From Streptococcus danieliae (lineage in GTDB: Bacteria > Bacillota > Bacilli > Lactobacillales > Streptococcaceae), in the NCBI RefSeq assembly GCF_013415245.1, contig NZ_JACBXX010000078.1, forward strand, positions 1 to 33,022: DNA of 33,022 nucleotides, given 5' to 3'. Positions 24,617 through 33,022 of this stretch are shown in pieces; the stretch's first letter is position 1, and every line of letters starts with the position of its first letter. The notes under the pieces were generated by a model. That model saw only the letters and a list, made by a program, of their open reading frames with translations. It was not told where the DNA came from and searched no databases. The translations under genes were made by a program, and so were the position numbers.

Positions 24617-25831
24617 ATGAGGTTTTTTGAAAAATCACAAAAACTAGAAGATGTAGCCTATGATATTCGAGGTCCGGTTTTGGAAGAAGCGATGCGGATG
24701 CGTGCCAATGGCGAGCAAATTTTACGCTTAAACACAGGAAATCCGGCAGAATTTGATTTTAAGGCACCAGATGAAGTTATCCATGATTTGATTCGAAATG
24801 CCCGTAACAGTGAGGGATATTCGGATTCTAAAGGGATTTTTTCAGCCCGAAAGGCAATTATGCAATATTCCCAGTTAAAAGGCATTCCCAATGTGGACAT
24901 TGATGATGTCTTTATTGGAAATGGGGTCAGTGAGCTGATTGTCATGTCCATGCAGGGACTCTTGGATAATGGCGATGAGGTTTTGGTCCCCATGCCTGAC
25001 TACCCTCTTTGGACGGCAGCTGTGAGTTTAGGTGGAGGCAAGCCTGTCCACTATCTTTGTGATGAGGAGGCCAACTGGTACCCTGATATGCAGGATATCC
25101 GGTCTAAGATTACCGAACGAACCAAGGCCATTGTGGTTATCAATCCCAATAATCCGACAGGCTCCTTGTACCCACGGGAAGTCTTGGAGGACCTGGTTCA
25201 GATTGCGCGTGAACACAATTTAATCATTTATGCCGATGAAATTTATGATCGTTTGGTCATGGATGGAAAGGAGCATATCGCGATTGCCAGTCTGGCTCCA
25301 GACCTTTTCTGTGTCAGCATGAATGGTCTATCAAAATCCCATCGAATTGCAGGTTTTCGTGTGGGCTGGATGGTCCTATCCGGTGAGAAGAAGCATGTTC
25401 GGGGTTACATTGAAGGGTTGAACATGTTGGCCAATATGCGTCTGTGTTCCAATGTTTTGGCCCAACAGGTGGTTCAGACTTCTTTGGGAGGCTATCAGTC
25501 AGTGGACGAGCTGCTTTTGCCGGGTGGTCGAATCTATGAGCAGCGAAACTTCATGTACGAAGCCATCAATGCCATTCCAGGTTTGTCGGCAGTCAAGCCG
25601 AGTGCGGGTCTCTACCTCTTTCCGAAAATCGACCGGACTATGTACAAGATTGAAGACGATGAACAGTTTGTGCTGGACTTTTTGAAGCAGGAAAAAGTGC
25701 TCCTAGTACATGGACGAGGCTTTAACTGGAAAGATCCCGACCATTTCCGGATTGTTTACTTACCACGGGTTGAGGAGTTGGCCCAGGTCCAAGAAAAAAT
25801 GGAACGATTTTTAGCCCAATATCGTTATTAG
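24617..25831 (+). CDS. PLP-dependent aminotransferase, AlaA type (glutamate-pyruvate)
   Basis: The 404-aa fold-type I (class I) aminotransferase resembles E. coli AlaA along its length. It shows RLNTGNPAEFDF at the N-terminus, NPNNPTGSLYPREVL (substrate and cofactor region), YADEIYDRL, and the PLP lysine K240 in GLSKSHRIAGFRVGW. Family members interconvert pyruvate and glutamate with alanine and 2-oxoglutarate. AAGGAGG precedes the ATG by eight bases. It stands just before codY, the nitrogen regulator, an arrangement common in streptococci. Confidence 0.88.
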   Translation: MRFFEKSQKLEDVAYDIRGPVLEEAMRMRANGEQILRLNTGNPAEFDFKAPDEVIHDLIRNARNSEGYSDSKGIFSARKAIMQYSQLKGIPNVDIDDVFIGNGVSELIVMSMQGLLDNGDEVLVPMPDYPLWTAAVSLGGGKPVHYLCDEEANWYPDMQDIRSKITERTKAIVVINPNNPTGSLYPREVLEDLVQIAREHNLIIYADEIYDRLVMDGKEHIAIASLAPDLFCVSMNGLSKSHRIAGFRVGWMVLSGEKKHVRGYIEGLNMLANMRLCSNVLAQQVVQTSLGGYQSVDELLLPGGRIYEQRNFMYEAINAIPGLSAVKPSAGLYLFPKIDRTMYKIEDDEQFVLDFLKQEKVLLVHGRGFNWKDPDHFRIVYLPRVEELAQVQEKMERFLAQYRY

Positions 25832-25861
25832 TTGCCATTGTTTAGAAAATTCTGATACAAT
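25832..25861 (+). promoter_or_regulatory. codY promoter with an internal CodY box
   Basis: TTGCCA (25832-25837), 18 bases and TACAAT (25856-25861) form the promoter. The spacer bears ATTGTTTAGAAAATT (25837-25851), which matches 12 of 15 positions of the CodY consensus AATTTTCWGAAAATT. This predicts that CodY represses its own gene when branched-chain amino acids are plentiful. Confidence 0.75.
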
Positions 25862-25885
25862 AGGAAGAGAATAATGAGGTGAACT

Positions 25886-26674
25886 ATGGCAACGTTATTG
25901 CAAAAAACGACGCGGATTACTTCAATTTTGAAGGAGTCCTATGAGCAATCCCACGATGATATGCCTTTTGCATCGATTGCTCAACGTCTGTCTGAAATCA
26001 TTGATTGTAATTCCTGTATCATTAATAGCCAAGGTGATTTACTTGGCTATTTTATGCGCTATAAGACGAATACGGATCGGGTGGAGGCCTTTTTTGAAAG
26101 TCGGAAACTCCCGGAAGTTTATGCCAAAGAGGCTAGCTTTGTGTACCAAACAGAGGCCAATTTGAATGTCAATTCGACCCTATCCATTTATCCAGTGGAG
26201 ACCAAGGAGAATTTTCCAGATGGTGTGACGACAGTGGCCCCAATCCATATCACAGGCATTCGCCTGGGCTCTCTGATTATTTGGCGGAATGACCAGCCCT
26301 TTGATGAAGATGACTTGATTTTGGTCGAGATTGCTAGCACGGTTGTGGGTTTGCAGATGCTCAACCACCAGCGGGAAATTGACGAAGAGAATCTTCGTCG
26401 ACGCTCAACCGTTTCGATGGCCGTCAATACCCTGTCTTACTCTGAGTTGCGGGCTGTTTCAGCGATTTTGGATGAATTGGGGGGGACAGAAGGTCAATTG
26501 ACCGCCTCTGTTGTGGCCGATCGCATCGGAATTACCCGTAGTGTGATTGTCAATGCCCTACGTAAATTGGAATCGGCAGGAATTATCGAGAGCCGGTCGC
26601 TCGGCATGAAGGGGACCTATTTGAAGGTCTTGATTCCGGACGTTTTTGAAGAAATTAAAAAGAGGGAATTTTAA
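25886..26674 (+). CDS. codY: GTP-sensing-type pleiotropic repressor CodY
   Basis: The 262-aa protein has an N-terminal GAF domain (about 1-155), which binds isoleucine, leucine or valine, a linker helix, and a C-terminal winged helix with [20 protein letters not shown] (about 210-230), the CodY DNA-recognition signature. It represses amino-acid uptake and synthesis genes in rich medium. GAGGTGA is five bases before the ATG. Its stop overlaps the next gene by one base (TAATG), so the two are coupled. Confidence 0.97.
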   Translation: MATLLQKTTRITSILKESYEQSHDDMPFASIAQRLSEIIDCNSCIINSQGDLLGYFMRYKTNTDRVEAFFESRKLPEVYAKEASFVYQTEANLNVNSTLSIYPVETKENFPDGVTTVAPIHITGIRLGSLIIWRNDQPFDEDDLILVEIASTVVGLQMLNHQREIDEENLRRRSTVSMAVNTLSYSELRAVSAILDELGGTEGQLTASVVADRIGITRSVIVNALRKLESAGIIESRSLGMKGTYLKVLIPDVFEEIKKREF

Positions 26675-27243
26675 TGACAAAAGCTGTTTTATCCATTGAT
26701 TATACAAAGGACTTTGTCGCAAACGATGGCAAGTTAACAGCTGGTCAACCGGCGCAAGCCATTTCAGAAGCCATGGCAGCTGTCAGTCAAAAAGCTTGGG
26801 ACAATGGCCACTATGTCTTTTTTATGATTGACGAACATCTGGAAGGAGACACCTTCCATCCAGAAAGCCAGCTCTTTCCACCCCACAATATTCGTGGAAC
26901 GGAAGGTCGTGCTCTCTACGGTCCGTCGAAGGCCTTTTTCGAAGCCCACAAGGATTCTGAGCGCGTGTTTTGGATGGACAAGCACTATTACTCAGCCTTT
27001 GCCGGAACCATGCTGGATATCTACTTGCGGGAACGGAAGGTCGACACCCTGGTTTTGACGGGAGTCTTGACCGATATCTGTGTTCTGCACACGGCGATTG
27101 ATGCTTACCAAAAGGGCTACCAGGTTGAGATTGTGACGGATGCCGTTGCAAGTATCACAGAGGAGCAGCACCAATTTGCCCTTGACCATATGAAAAATGT
27201 CTTGGGTGCAAAACTCTACTCGTCAATAGAATTGAATTTTTAA
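26674..27243 (+). CDS. pncA: Isochorismatase-family cysteine hydrolase, probably nicotinamidase
   Basis: The 189-aa protein has the family triad D9 (SIDYTKDF), K103 (MDKHYYSAF) and C136 (GVLTDICVLHTA). D53 and H55 (IDEHL) with H71 could form the metal site of nicotinamidases. It would turn nicotinamide into nicotinate for NAD salvage. The placement next to codY and before gatCAB is conserved in streptococci. Other isochorismatase-type activities cannot be excluded. A strong terminator follows. Confidence 0.8.
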   Translation: MTKAVLSIDYTKDFVANDGKLTAGQPAQAISEAMAAVSQKAWDNGHYVFFMIDEHLEGDTFHPESQLFPPHNIRGTEGRALYGPSKAFFEAHKDSERVFWMDKHYYSAFAGTMLDIYLRERKVDTLVLTGVLTDICVLHTAIDAYQKGYQVEIVTDAVASITEEQHQFALDHMKNVLGAKLYSSIELNF

Positions 27244-27252
27244 CCGATCATC

Positions 27253-27286
27253 TAGGGGATGGCTTTCCGACCATCCTCTATTTTTC
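27253..27286 (+). terminator. Terminator of the codY-pncA transcript
   Basis: TAGGGGATGG (27253-27262) pairs with CCATCCTCTA (27271-27280) with one wobble, then five Ts. Confidence 0.88.
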
Positions 27287-27298
27287 AGGTTTGAAATG

Positions 27299-27664
27299 TG
27301 GTAGAATAAGAAGCTAGGACAAAAGTCTAGGCTCTTGTATTTTAATTAGCGAAATGACTTTGACGCAGTAGTTGATTGGGGCTAACCGGATTGTATGCTG
27401 TTAGAGAGTGTCAAATATGGTTTGCGAAGCAAACTTCAATTGTTCACTATAGGAAGAACATACCACGTTCTTCCATTTGGAAGCTCAGTGAGTCAATCCC
27501 TGACTCGCTGAGAGGCTTCCGAACCCGGCCTAATCAACCTGAGCCAAGAAATTGGAAAGCAAAGTAAGATCCAGTGGATCTTTTTAGCATGAGCCTAAAA
27601 TTAAGAGAGCGAATAAACTAATTTTTTTCAAAATTAGTTCGGTCCCACTCCCTAGGTAGGAGTA
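27299..27664 (+). other. Structured, gene-free leader before gatCAB
   Basis: This gap holds an extended -10 (TGGTAGAAT, 27299-27307) and then a chain of hairpins: GTTTGC-GAA-GCAAAC (27420-27434), GGAAGAAC with GTTCTTCC (27451-27473), a long stem starting GGAAGC and ending GCTTCC (27478-27519, about 17 pairs), AAGATCC with GGATCTT plus Ts (27569-27590, terminator-like), AACTAATTTT with AAAATTAGTT (27616-27640), and ACTCC with GGAGT (27647-27663). It shares GCTAGGACAAAAGTCT with the tyrS terminator. I see no T-box motifs and no credible gene. It could be a small RNA followed by a short gatC leader, or an accumulated repeat. Confidence 0.5.
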
Positions 27665-27690
27665 TGACTTGTAATCGTAAAGGAGATAGA

Positions 27691-27993
27691 ATGAAGATTT
27701 CACATGAAGAAGTGGCTCATGTAGCCAATCTATCAAAATTAGCCTTTACCGCAGAAGAAACAGAGCGGTTTGCGACGGATCTGACCAAGATTGTCGATAT
27801 GGTTGAAATGTTAAATGAATTGGATACAGAGGGAGTGGCAGTGACCTCCTCTGTGGTCACCCAGGTCAATGTTCTTCGTCCGGACCAAGCCCAAGCAGGT
27901 TGGAATCGGGAAGAGTTATTTGAAAACGTACCTGAAAAAGACAAGGGCTTTATCAAAGTTCCAGCCATTTTCGAAGAGGGGGGCAGTAATTAA
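27691..27993 (+). CDS. gatC: Asp-tRNA(Asn)/Glu-tRNA(Gln) amidotransferase subunit C
   Basis: The 100-aa protein starts at the ATG at 27691 with AAAGGAG before it; the frame is open nine codons upstream but without a ribosome site. It has the usual [14 protein letters not shown] helix and an LRPDQ loop. GatC holds GatA and GatB together. The complex amidates mischarged Glu-tRNA(Gln), needed where GlnRS is absent. Its stop overlaps gatA by one base. Confidence 0.95.
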   Translation: MKISHEEVAHVANLSKLAFTAEETERFATDLTKIVDMVEMLNELDTEGVAVTSSVVTQVNVLRPDQAQAGWNREELFENVPEKDKGFIKVPAIFEEGGSN

Positions 27994-29459
27994 TGAGACT
28001 GCAAGAACAAACAATCGACCAATTACATGATCTCTTGGTCAAAAAAGAAATTTCTGTTGAGGAATTAACCAAGGAAACCTTGAAGGATATCGAGGAGCGG
28101 GAAGCAGCACTAGGGAATTTTATTACCATCAGTGAAGAAAGTGCTCTGGAGCAAGCGCGGGCCTTGGATGCTAAGGGAGTTGATGCTGAGAATGTCTTGA
28201 GTGGAATCCCGGTAGCGGTCAAGGATAATATTTCTACGAAGGGAATCCTAACCACTGCGGCTTCGAAAATGCTCTACAATTACAAGCCGATTTTTGACGC
28301 GACCAGTGTTTCCAATCTCTACCAGAAGGATATGATTGTGATTGGGAAAACCAACCTGGATGAATTTGCCATGGGAGGTTCCAATGAGACGTCCTATTTC
28401 AAACCAAGTAAAAATGCCTGGGATCAAAGCAAGGTTCCCGGAGGTTCTTCTGGTGGCTCTGCCTCTGCTGTAGCAGCTGGTCAGGTGCGTCTGTCCTTGG
28501 GGTCAGACACCGGTGGCTCTATTCGTCAACCGGCAGCCTTTAATGGAATTGTGGGGATGAAACCAACTTATGGACGGATTTCCCGTTTTGGTCTTATTGC
28601 CTTTGCTTCTTCTCTGGATCAGATTGGGCCATTTGCACCGACTGTTCGTGAAAATGCCCACTTGTTGGGAGCCTTGGCTGGTCATGATTTACGCGATGCA
28701 ACCTCTGCACCGCTGGCTGTTCCTGATTTCACCAGCAAGATTGGTCAGGATTTGACAGGAATGAAAATTGCCTTGCCAAAAGAGTATATGGGGGAAGGGA
28801 TTGATCCAGCCGTTAAGGATCAGATCTTGGCGGCAGCTAAAAAGTTTGAAGAACTGGGTGCGCGTGTGGAAGAAGTGAGCCTACCCCATAGTCGCTATGG
28901 TGTAGCCGTTTATTACATTATTGCCTCTTCAGAAGCAGCTTCCAATCTTCAACGTTTTGACGGAATTCGCTATGGATTCCGAGCAGAAGATATTGAAAAT
29001 CTTGAGGATGTCTATGTCAAGACTCGGAGTCAAGGTTTTGGGGACGAGGTGAAGCGTCGGATTATGTTGGGGAACTTTAGTTTGTCATCCGGTTATTACG
29101 ATGCCTACTTTAAGAAGGCTGGTCAGGTGCGAACCTTGATTATGGAGGATTTCCGCAAAGTCTTTGAAGGCTATGATTTGATTATGGGACCAACTGCCCC
29201 AACAGTAGCCTTTGATTTGGGGAGCCGTGTGGAGGATCCAATTGCTATGTATCTGGCGGACTTGTTGACGATTCCGGTGAACTTGGCTGGACTGCCAGGC
29301 ATGTCTCTGCCAGCTGGATTTGCGGATGGTCTGCCGGTTGGTCTGCAGTTGATTGCCAACCACTTCCAAGAAGAAACCCTCTACCAAGCTGCTGCGGCCT
29401 TTGAGGCAGCAACAAGCTACCATTTAGAAAAACCTGCGATCTTTGGAGGTGTCAACTAA
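27993..29459 (+). CDS. gatA: Asp-tRNA(Asn)/Glu-tRNA(Gln) amidotransferase subunit A
   Basis: The 488-aa amidase releases ammonia from glutamine. Its Ser-cisSer-Lys triad is complete: K77 (VAVKDNIS), S152 (GGSSGGSA) and nucleophile S176 ([12 protein letters not shown]), each exactly two residues before its S. aureus counterpart. Length is normal. The start is in the TAATG overlap with gatC, with GGGGGG in a suitable place as a weak ribosome site; the end overlaps gatB in the same way. Confidence 0.97.
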   Translation: MRLQEQTIDQLHDLLVKKEISVEELTKETLKDIEEREAALGNFITISEESALEQARALDAKGVDAENVLSGIPVAVKDNISTKGILTTAASKMLYNYKPIFDATSVSNLYQKDMIVIGKTNLDEFAMGGSNETSYFKPSKNAWDQSKVPGGSSGGSASAVAAGQVRLSLGSDTGGSIRQPAAFNGIVGMKPTYGRISRFGLIAFASSLDQIGPFAPTVRENAHLLGALAGHDLRDATSAPLAVPDFTSKIGQDLTGMKIALPKEYMGEGIDPAVKDQILAAAKKFEELGARVEEVSLPHSRYGVAVYYIIASSEAASNLQRFDGIRYGFRAEDIENLEDVYVKTRSQGFGDEVKRRIMLGNFSLSSGYYDAYFKKAGQVRTLIMEDFRKVFEGYDLIMGPTAPTVAFDLGSRVEDPIAMYLADLLTIPVNLAGLPGMSLPAGFADGLPVGLQLIANHFQEETLYQAAAAFEAATSYHLEKPAIFGGVN

Positions 29460-30901
29460 TGAATTTCGAAACCATTATTGGATTGGAAGTCCATGTGGAG
29501 CTAAAAACAGCTTCTAAAATCTTTTCACCTGCACCCGCGCATTTTGGGGAGGACCCAAATGCCAACACCAATATCATTGACTGGGCCTTTCCAGGTGTCT
29601 TGCCAGTCTTAAACAAGGGTGTTGTAGATGCTGGGATCAAAGCTTCCCTAGCTCTGAATATGGACCTGCATCGGGACATGCATTTTGACCGGAAAAACTA
29701 TTTCTATCCGGATAATCCTAAAGCTTATCAGATTTCACAATTTGATGAGCCAATTGGTTACAATGGCTGGTTGGAAATTGAACTAGAAGATGGATCAACC
29801 AAGAAAATCCGTGTCGAACGGGCGCATCTGGAAGAAGATGCTGGGAAAAATACTCATGGCAGTGACGGGTATTCCTATGTGGACTTGAACCGTCAAGGGG
29901 TTCCCCTAATTGAGATCGTATCTGAAGCCGATATGCGCAGCCCAGAAGAAGCCTATGCCTACTTGACTGCCTTGAAGGAAATCATCCAGTACACAGGAAT
30001 TTCCGATGTCAAAATGGAAGAAGGATCGATGCGGGTGGATGCCAATATCTCCTTGCGCCCTTACGGCCAAGAAGCCTTTGGAACCAAAACCGAATTGAAA
30101 AACCTCAACTCCTTTAACTATGTGCGGAAAGGGTTGGAGTATGAGATCAAACGCCAGGCCGAAATCCTGCGATCTGGCGGCCAAATCCGTCAAGAAACAC
30201 GCCGTTACGATGAGGCAACCGGTGAGACCATCTTGATGCGGGTTAAGGAAGGGGCGGCAGACTACCGTTACTTCCCAGAACCAGACCTACCACGGGTACA
30301 GTTGGACGAGGCTTGGATTGAAGCTGTTCGCCAAGAACTACCAGCCTTTCCAAAGGAACGGCGCCAACGCTACCGGGCTGAATTTGGTTTGAGTGACTAC
30401 GATGCGCGTCAATTGACAGCTAGCAAGTTCCAATCTGACTTCTTTGAAGCAGCCGTGGCCCTGGGTGGTGATCCTAAGCAAGTTTCTAACTGGTTGCAAG
30501 GGGAAGTGGCCCAGTACCTCAACGCCAATAATCAGGCCTTGGCTGACCTTGCCTTGACTCCAGAAAATTTGGTTGAGATGATTGGCTTGATTGCGGATGC
30601 AACAATTTCGTCTAAGATTGCCAAAAAAGTTTTTGTCCATCTGGCCAAAAATGGTGGCTCTGCGCGTGACTATGTTGAACAAGCCGGCTTGGTCCAAATC
30701 TCTGATCCAGCCGTCTTAATTCCGATCATTCATCAGGTCTTTGAGGATCAACCAGCAGCCGTTGCCGATTTTAAGTCTGGTAAGCGAAATGCGGACAAGG
30801 CCTTCACTGGTTTCTTAATGAAAGCAACTAAGGGACAGGCCAACCCACAAGTGGCCCAAGCCTTGTTGAAAGAAGAATTGCAAAAATTGTTAGAAGAGTA
30901 G
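29459..30901 (+). CDS. gatB: Asp-tRNA(Asn)/Glu-tRNA(Gln) amidotransferase subunit B
   Basis: The 480-aa protein opens with [20 protein letters not shown], the GatB family signature, has [15 protein letters not shown] in the catalytic cradle, and ends with a YqeY-like helical tail (from about 330) that binds tRNA. It activates the tRNA-bound glutamate with ATP and uses ammonia channelled from GatA. It is the last gene of gatCAB. Confidence 0.97.
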   Translation: MNFETIIGLEVHVELKTASKIFSPAPAHFGEDPNANTNIIDWAFPGVLPVLNKGVVDAGIKASLALNMDLHRDMHFDRKNYFYPDNPKAYQISQFDEPIGYNGWLEIELEDGSTKKIRVERAHLEEDAGKNTHGSDGYSYVDLNRQGVPLIEIVSEADMRSPEEAYAYLTALKEIIQYTGISDVKMEEGSMRVDANISLRPYGQEAFGTKTELKNLNSFNYVRKGLEYEIKRQAEILRSGGQIRQETRRYDEATGETILMRVKEGAADYRYFPEPDLPRVQLDEAWIEAVRQELPAFPKERRQRYRAEFGLSDYDARQLTASKFQSDFFEAAVALGGDPKQVSNWLQGEVAQYLNANNQALADLALTPENLVEMIGLIADATISSKIAKKVFVHLAKNGGSARDYVEQAGLVQISDPAVLIPIIHQVFEDQPAAVADFKSGKRNADKAFTGFLMKATKGQANPQVAQALLKEELQKLLEE

Positions 30902-30915
30902 CAGACGAGTTAGAA

Positions 30916-30961
30916 AAAGGTCGAGACACGTTTTGGAGGTCCCGGCCTTTCTCTTGGTTTT
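30916..30961 (+). terminator. gatCAB terminator
   Basis: AAAGGTCGAGAC (30916-30927) pairs with GTCCCGGCCTTT (30939-30950) with a wobble and one mismatch; a T-rich tail follows. The rest of the gap to 31097 holds a short hairpin AGCTGT-TTG-ACAGCT (31068-31082) before the MATE ribosome site. Confidence 0.65.
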
Positions 30962-31097
30962 AGTACTTTTTCGCTTTTTCTTTATCACTAAGGAGGCTTG
31001 GCAAGGTCAGATTGTGAAATTCAATGAGTATTAGGATGAACTTGATACTAGTGTTTGTCTGTAAGAGCTGTTTGACAGCTATACGAAAGGAATTTGT

Positions 31098-32477
31098 ATG
31101 GAACAGAATAAATTAGGGACGGCCTCTATTTCGTCTCTCTTACGACAGTTGGCCATTCCAGCAGTTATTGCCAATGTGGTCAACGCTCTTTACAATATCG
31201 TTGACCAAATTTTTATTGGTCAAGGAATCGGCTATTTGGGGAATGCTGCGACCAATGTTGCCTTTCCTGTGACCACCCTGTGTTTGGCCTTGGGTTTGAT
31301 GATTGGCCTGGGGGCGGCAGCTCGTTTTAATTTGGAGCTGGGGCGAGGGAAACAGGCCCTAGCCCAGAAGGTGCTGGGGAATGCTTTTACGACCTTGGTT
31401 GTGGCGGGAGTAGTCCTGTGTCTGGTGTTACAGATCTTCTTGGGGCCCTTGTTGACACTCTTTGGGGCGACAGAAAATATCTATGACCTAGCCTTGACCT
31501 ATACCAGTGTATCGATTTGGGGTGTTCCCTTCTTATTGTTTGCGATTGGCTCTAATCCCCTGGTGAGGGCGGATGGCTCTTCGACCTATTCCATGATGGC
31601 TATTATTTCTGGGGCGGTGGTTAATACCCTGTTGGATCCCCTGTTTATCTTTAGCTTTGGTTGGGGCATGGCGGGAGCTGCTTGGGCTACGGTTTTGGGA
31701 CAATTTGTTTCGGCTCTAATCTTGGCCCTGTATCTCCCACGTTTTAAAAGCGTGCGTCTGCAGCGGGAGGACTTCCGTTTGCAGGGGGCTTTGGTACGAT
31801 CTTTTGCCTCGCTGGGGATGGCTTCCTTTATTTTTCAATCCTCCAACCTCTTGGTGCAGATTGTGACCAACCAATCCCTGCGTTTTTATGGAGAAAGCTC
31901 GATTTATGGCAGTGAGATTCCAATCGCGGTGGCAGGGATTGTATCCAAAATCAATGTCATTATGATTTCGCTGATTATCGGGATTGTTCAGGGCTCCCAA
32001 CCAATTTTAAGTTTTAACTATGGCGCTCAGAACTGGGGTCGGGTGCGGGAAACGATTCGCATTGCCATTGCTTGGGTATCGGTGATTGGTTTTGGGACCT
32101 GGGCCGCTTTTGAGACCTTTCCCTATGAGTTTTTAGCCCTATTTGGATCGGGCAGTCACGCTTATTTTGAATTTGGCATTGCCTATATGCGGGCCTTCTT
32201 CCTCTTTTCCTTTGTCAATGGGGTGCAGATTTTTTCTGCCACCTATTTCCCAGCCATCGGCCAGGCCAAGATGGGGGCCAAGATTTCTCTACTCAAGCAA
32301 TTGGGTCTCATTTTGCCGCTCCTTTTGCTGATGCCCCGCTTTTTCGGGGTCGCGGGACTAGCCTATGCGATGCCCCTAGCTGATTTTACGGCTTTTGTGG
32401 TCGCGGGTTGGGCCTTGTGGAAGGCCTATGGTCGGCTTGGCTTTCCTTTTGAAGCAAAAGAAGGGGATATGGTATAA
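31098..32477 (+). CDS. MATE family efflux transporter
   Basis: The 459-aa integral membrane protein has about twelve helices in two homologous halves. It begins with LLRQLAIPAVIANVVNALYN then VDQIFIGQG, the usual MATE opening, and has NTLLDPLFIF and QGSQPILSFNYGA, family motifs. It resembles the MepA branch, which exports cationic drugs and dyes using sodium or protons. AAAGGA precedes the ATG. No adjacent MarR-type repressor is present. It stands alone between the gatCAB terminator and its own. Confidence 0.9.
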   Translation: MEQNKLGTASISSLLRQLAIPAVIANVVNALYNIVDQIFIGQGIGYLGNAATNVAFPVTTLCLALGLMIGLGAAARFNLELGRGKQALAQKVLGNAFTTLVVAGVVLCLVLQIFLGPLLTLFGATENIYDLALTYTSVSIWGVPFLLFAIGSNPLVRADGSSTYSMMAIISGAVVNTLLDPLFIFSFGWGMAGAAWATVLGQFVSALILALYLPRFKSVRLQREDFRLQGALVRSFASLGMASFIFQSSNLLVQIVTNQSLRFYGESSIYGSEIPIAVAGIVSKINVIMISLIIGIVQGSQPILSFNYGAQNWGRVRETIRIAIAWVSVIGFGTWAAFETFPYEFLALFGSGSHAYFEFGIAYMRAFFLFSFVNGVQIFSATYFPAIGQAKMGAKISLLKQLGLILPLLLLMPRFFGVAGLAYAMPLADFTAFVVAGWALWKAYGRLGFPFEAKEGDMV

Positions 32478-32503
32478 TCCCGACTTTATCACCTAGATTT
32501 ATG

Positions 32504-32542
32504 AAAACTTAGCTCAAACCCTTGATAGAGCTGAGTTTTTTT
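32504..32542 (+). terminator. Terminator after the MATE gene
   Basis: AAAACTTAGCTC (32504-32515) pairs with GAGCTGAGTTTT (32528-32539) with one wobble, followed by more Ts to 32542. Confidence 0.85.
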
Positions 32543-32562
32543 GTAAAATCCAACTATTTTTC

Positions 32563-32591
32563 TTGTTGTATATGGTTGTGTATGGTATAAT
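32563..32591 (+). promoter_or_regulatory. Promoter of the right-edge transposase
   Basis: TTGTTG (32563-32568), 17 bases and TATAAT (32586-32591) form a strong promoter. The transposase ATG is at 32597, so transcription would begin at or beside the start codon. Confidence 0.75.
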
Positions 32592-32596
32592 AGAGT

Positions 32597-33022
32597 ATGG
32601 CATTTATCAAAACAACTACCAATAAAGAAGGCCGTACTCACGTTTATCTTGTAGAAGGATATCGTAAGGACGGTAAAGTAAAGCAACGTATTTTAAAAAA
32701 ATTTGGTCTACTGGACGAGTTAGAGTTGGAAGAACCTGGGATCTTAGAGCGTTTAAAACGGGAAGCTAAGGAAGGTCTACTGACCGATCCAAAAGTATTA
32801 AAAATCTCCTATGATCTTCTGGCTCCTATGCATGAACCAGATAAGTCTTATGGATGGATGATTTTAGACAATCTATTCGAGGAGTTAAACCTTACTGAAT
32901 TCCTGAAGTCTGTAAAATCAAATGCAGATTATAATTTGGTTCAAGTGCTGAAATTATTGGTTTTTCAACGTATTCTGAATCCAGATAGTAAACTAGCCAC
33001 TTATTCTTCTCAAGTAGACTTA
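32597..33022 (+). CDS. IS1634-like (IS4 superfamily) transposase, N-terminal part, cut by window edge
   Basis: An open frame of 142 codons runs without a stop from the ATG at 32597 to the window end. It reads MAFIKTTTNKEGRTHVYLVE, then GYRKDGKVKQRILKKFG, and later LLVFQRILNPDSKLATYSS. This is the typical start of IS1634/ISNCY-like IS4-superfamily transposases (short beta-rich N-terminus before the DDE domain). The DDE residues lie beyond the window. No ribosome site is visible, and the promoter abuts the start codon. Terminal inverted repeats could not be placed with only one end in view. Confidence 0.8.
   Translation, partial: MAFIKTTTNKEGRTHVYLVEGYRKDGKVKQRILKKFGLLDELELEEPGILERLKREAKEGLLTDPKVLKISYDLLAPMHEPDKSYGWMILDNLFEELNLTEFLKSVKSNADYNLVQVLKLLVFQRILNPDSKLATYSSQVDL

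Noticed and set aside
27376..27567. 63-codon frame in the gatC leader
   Set aside because: It starts with TTG, has no ribosome site, spans several hairpins and shows no recognisable protein pattern.
27299..27664. T-box riboswitch before gatCAB
   Set aside because: No AGTA or GNUG specifier context and no conserved TGGNACCGCG T-box sequence could be found.

Overview
The window reads as a chromosomal segment of a streptococcus. The RpoB, RpoC, CodY, GatCAB, TyrS and CopYAZ proteins look streptococcal (close to the S. suis type, from memory). RpoB starts at TTG and RpoC at GTG behind purine-rich ribosome sites, and an intergenic repeat resembling the streptococcal BOX element lies before pbp1b. 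I cannot fix the species without a search. Both edges are cut inside insertion sequences: the tail of an IS30-family transposase on the left and the head of an IS1634-like transposase on the right.

Left part (1-7.5 kb): after the IS30 remnant and a small membrane-protein gene comes a complete copper operon, copY-copA-copZ, with two CopY operator boxes over its promoter. On the opposite strand, read from right to left, are tyrS, the rRNA methyltransferase rlmA, an RNase H with a hybrid-binding domain, and then a compact cassette at 3696-4485. That cassette has its own promoter, two near-identical 54-bp tandem repeats that fold as RNA, a perfect 12-bp intrinsic terminator placed directly against a ribosome site, and an AT-rich 188-aa gene. 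This is the gene order of a type III toxin-antitoxin system (repeat RNA antitoxin, terminator, RNase toxin). The protein does not look like ToxN/AbiQ, CptN or TenpN; it resembles the PBECR4-type BECR-fold nucleases. It is the strongest candidate here for an undescribed system.

Middle (7.5-21.5 kb): pbp1b faces a four-gene siderophore ABC importer (two permeases, ATPase, lipoprotein; the order of B. subtilis yclNOPQ), whose promoter overlaps a DtxR-like palindrome. Next are rpoB and rpoC, behind a promoter of near-consensus form and a leader holding a strong terminator-like hairpin (possible attenuator).

Right part (21.5-33 kb): a DUF1033 gene, an SGNH hydrolase, an AI-2E-family membrane protein that appears to be translated from a leaderless mRNA, a protein with two XRE-like helix-turn-helix units, an alanine-type aminotransferase, codY (with a CodY box in its own promoter) coupled to a nicotinamidase-like hydrolase, a long structured leader, the amidotransferase operon gatCAB (each junction a TAATG overlap), and a MATE efflux pump before the right IS. 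Most genes are housekeeping; accessory content is the IS ends, the copper operon, the toxin-antitoxin-like cassette and the siderophore importer.
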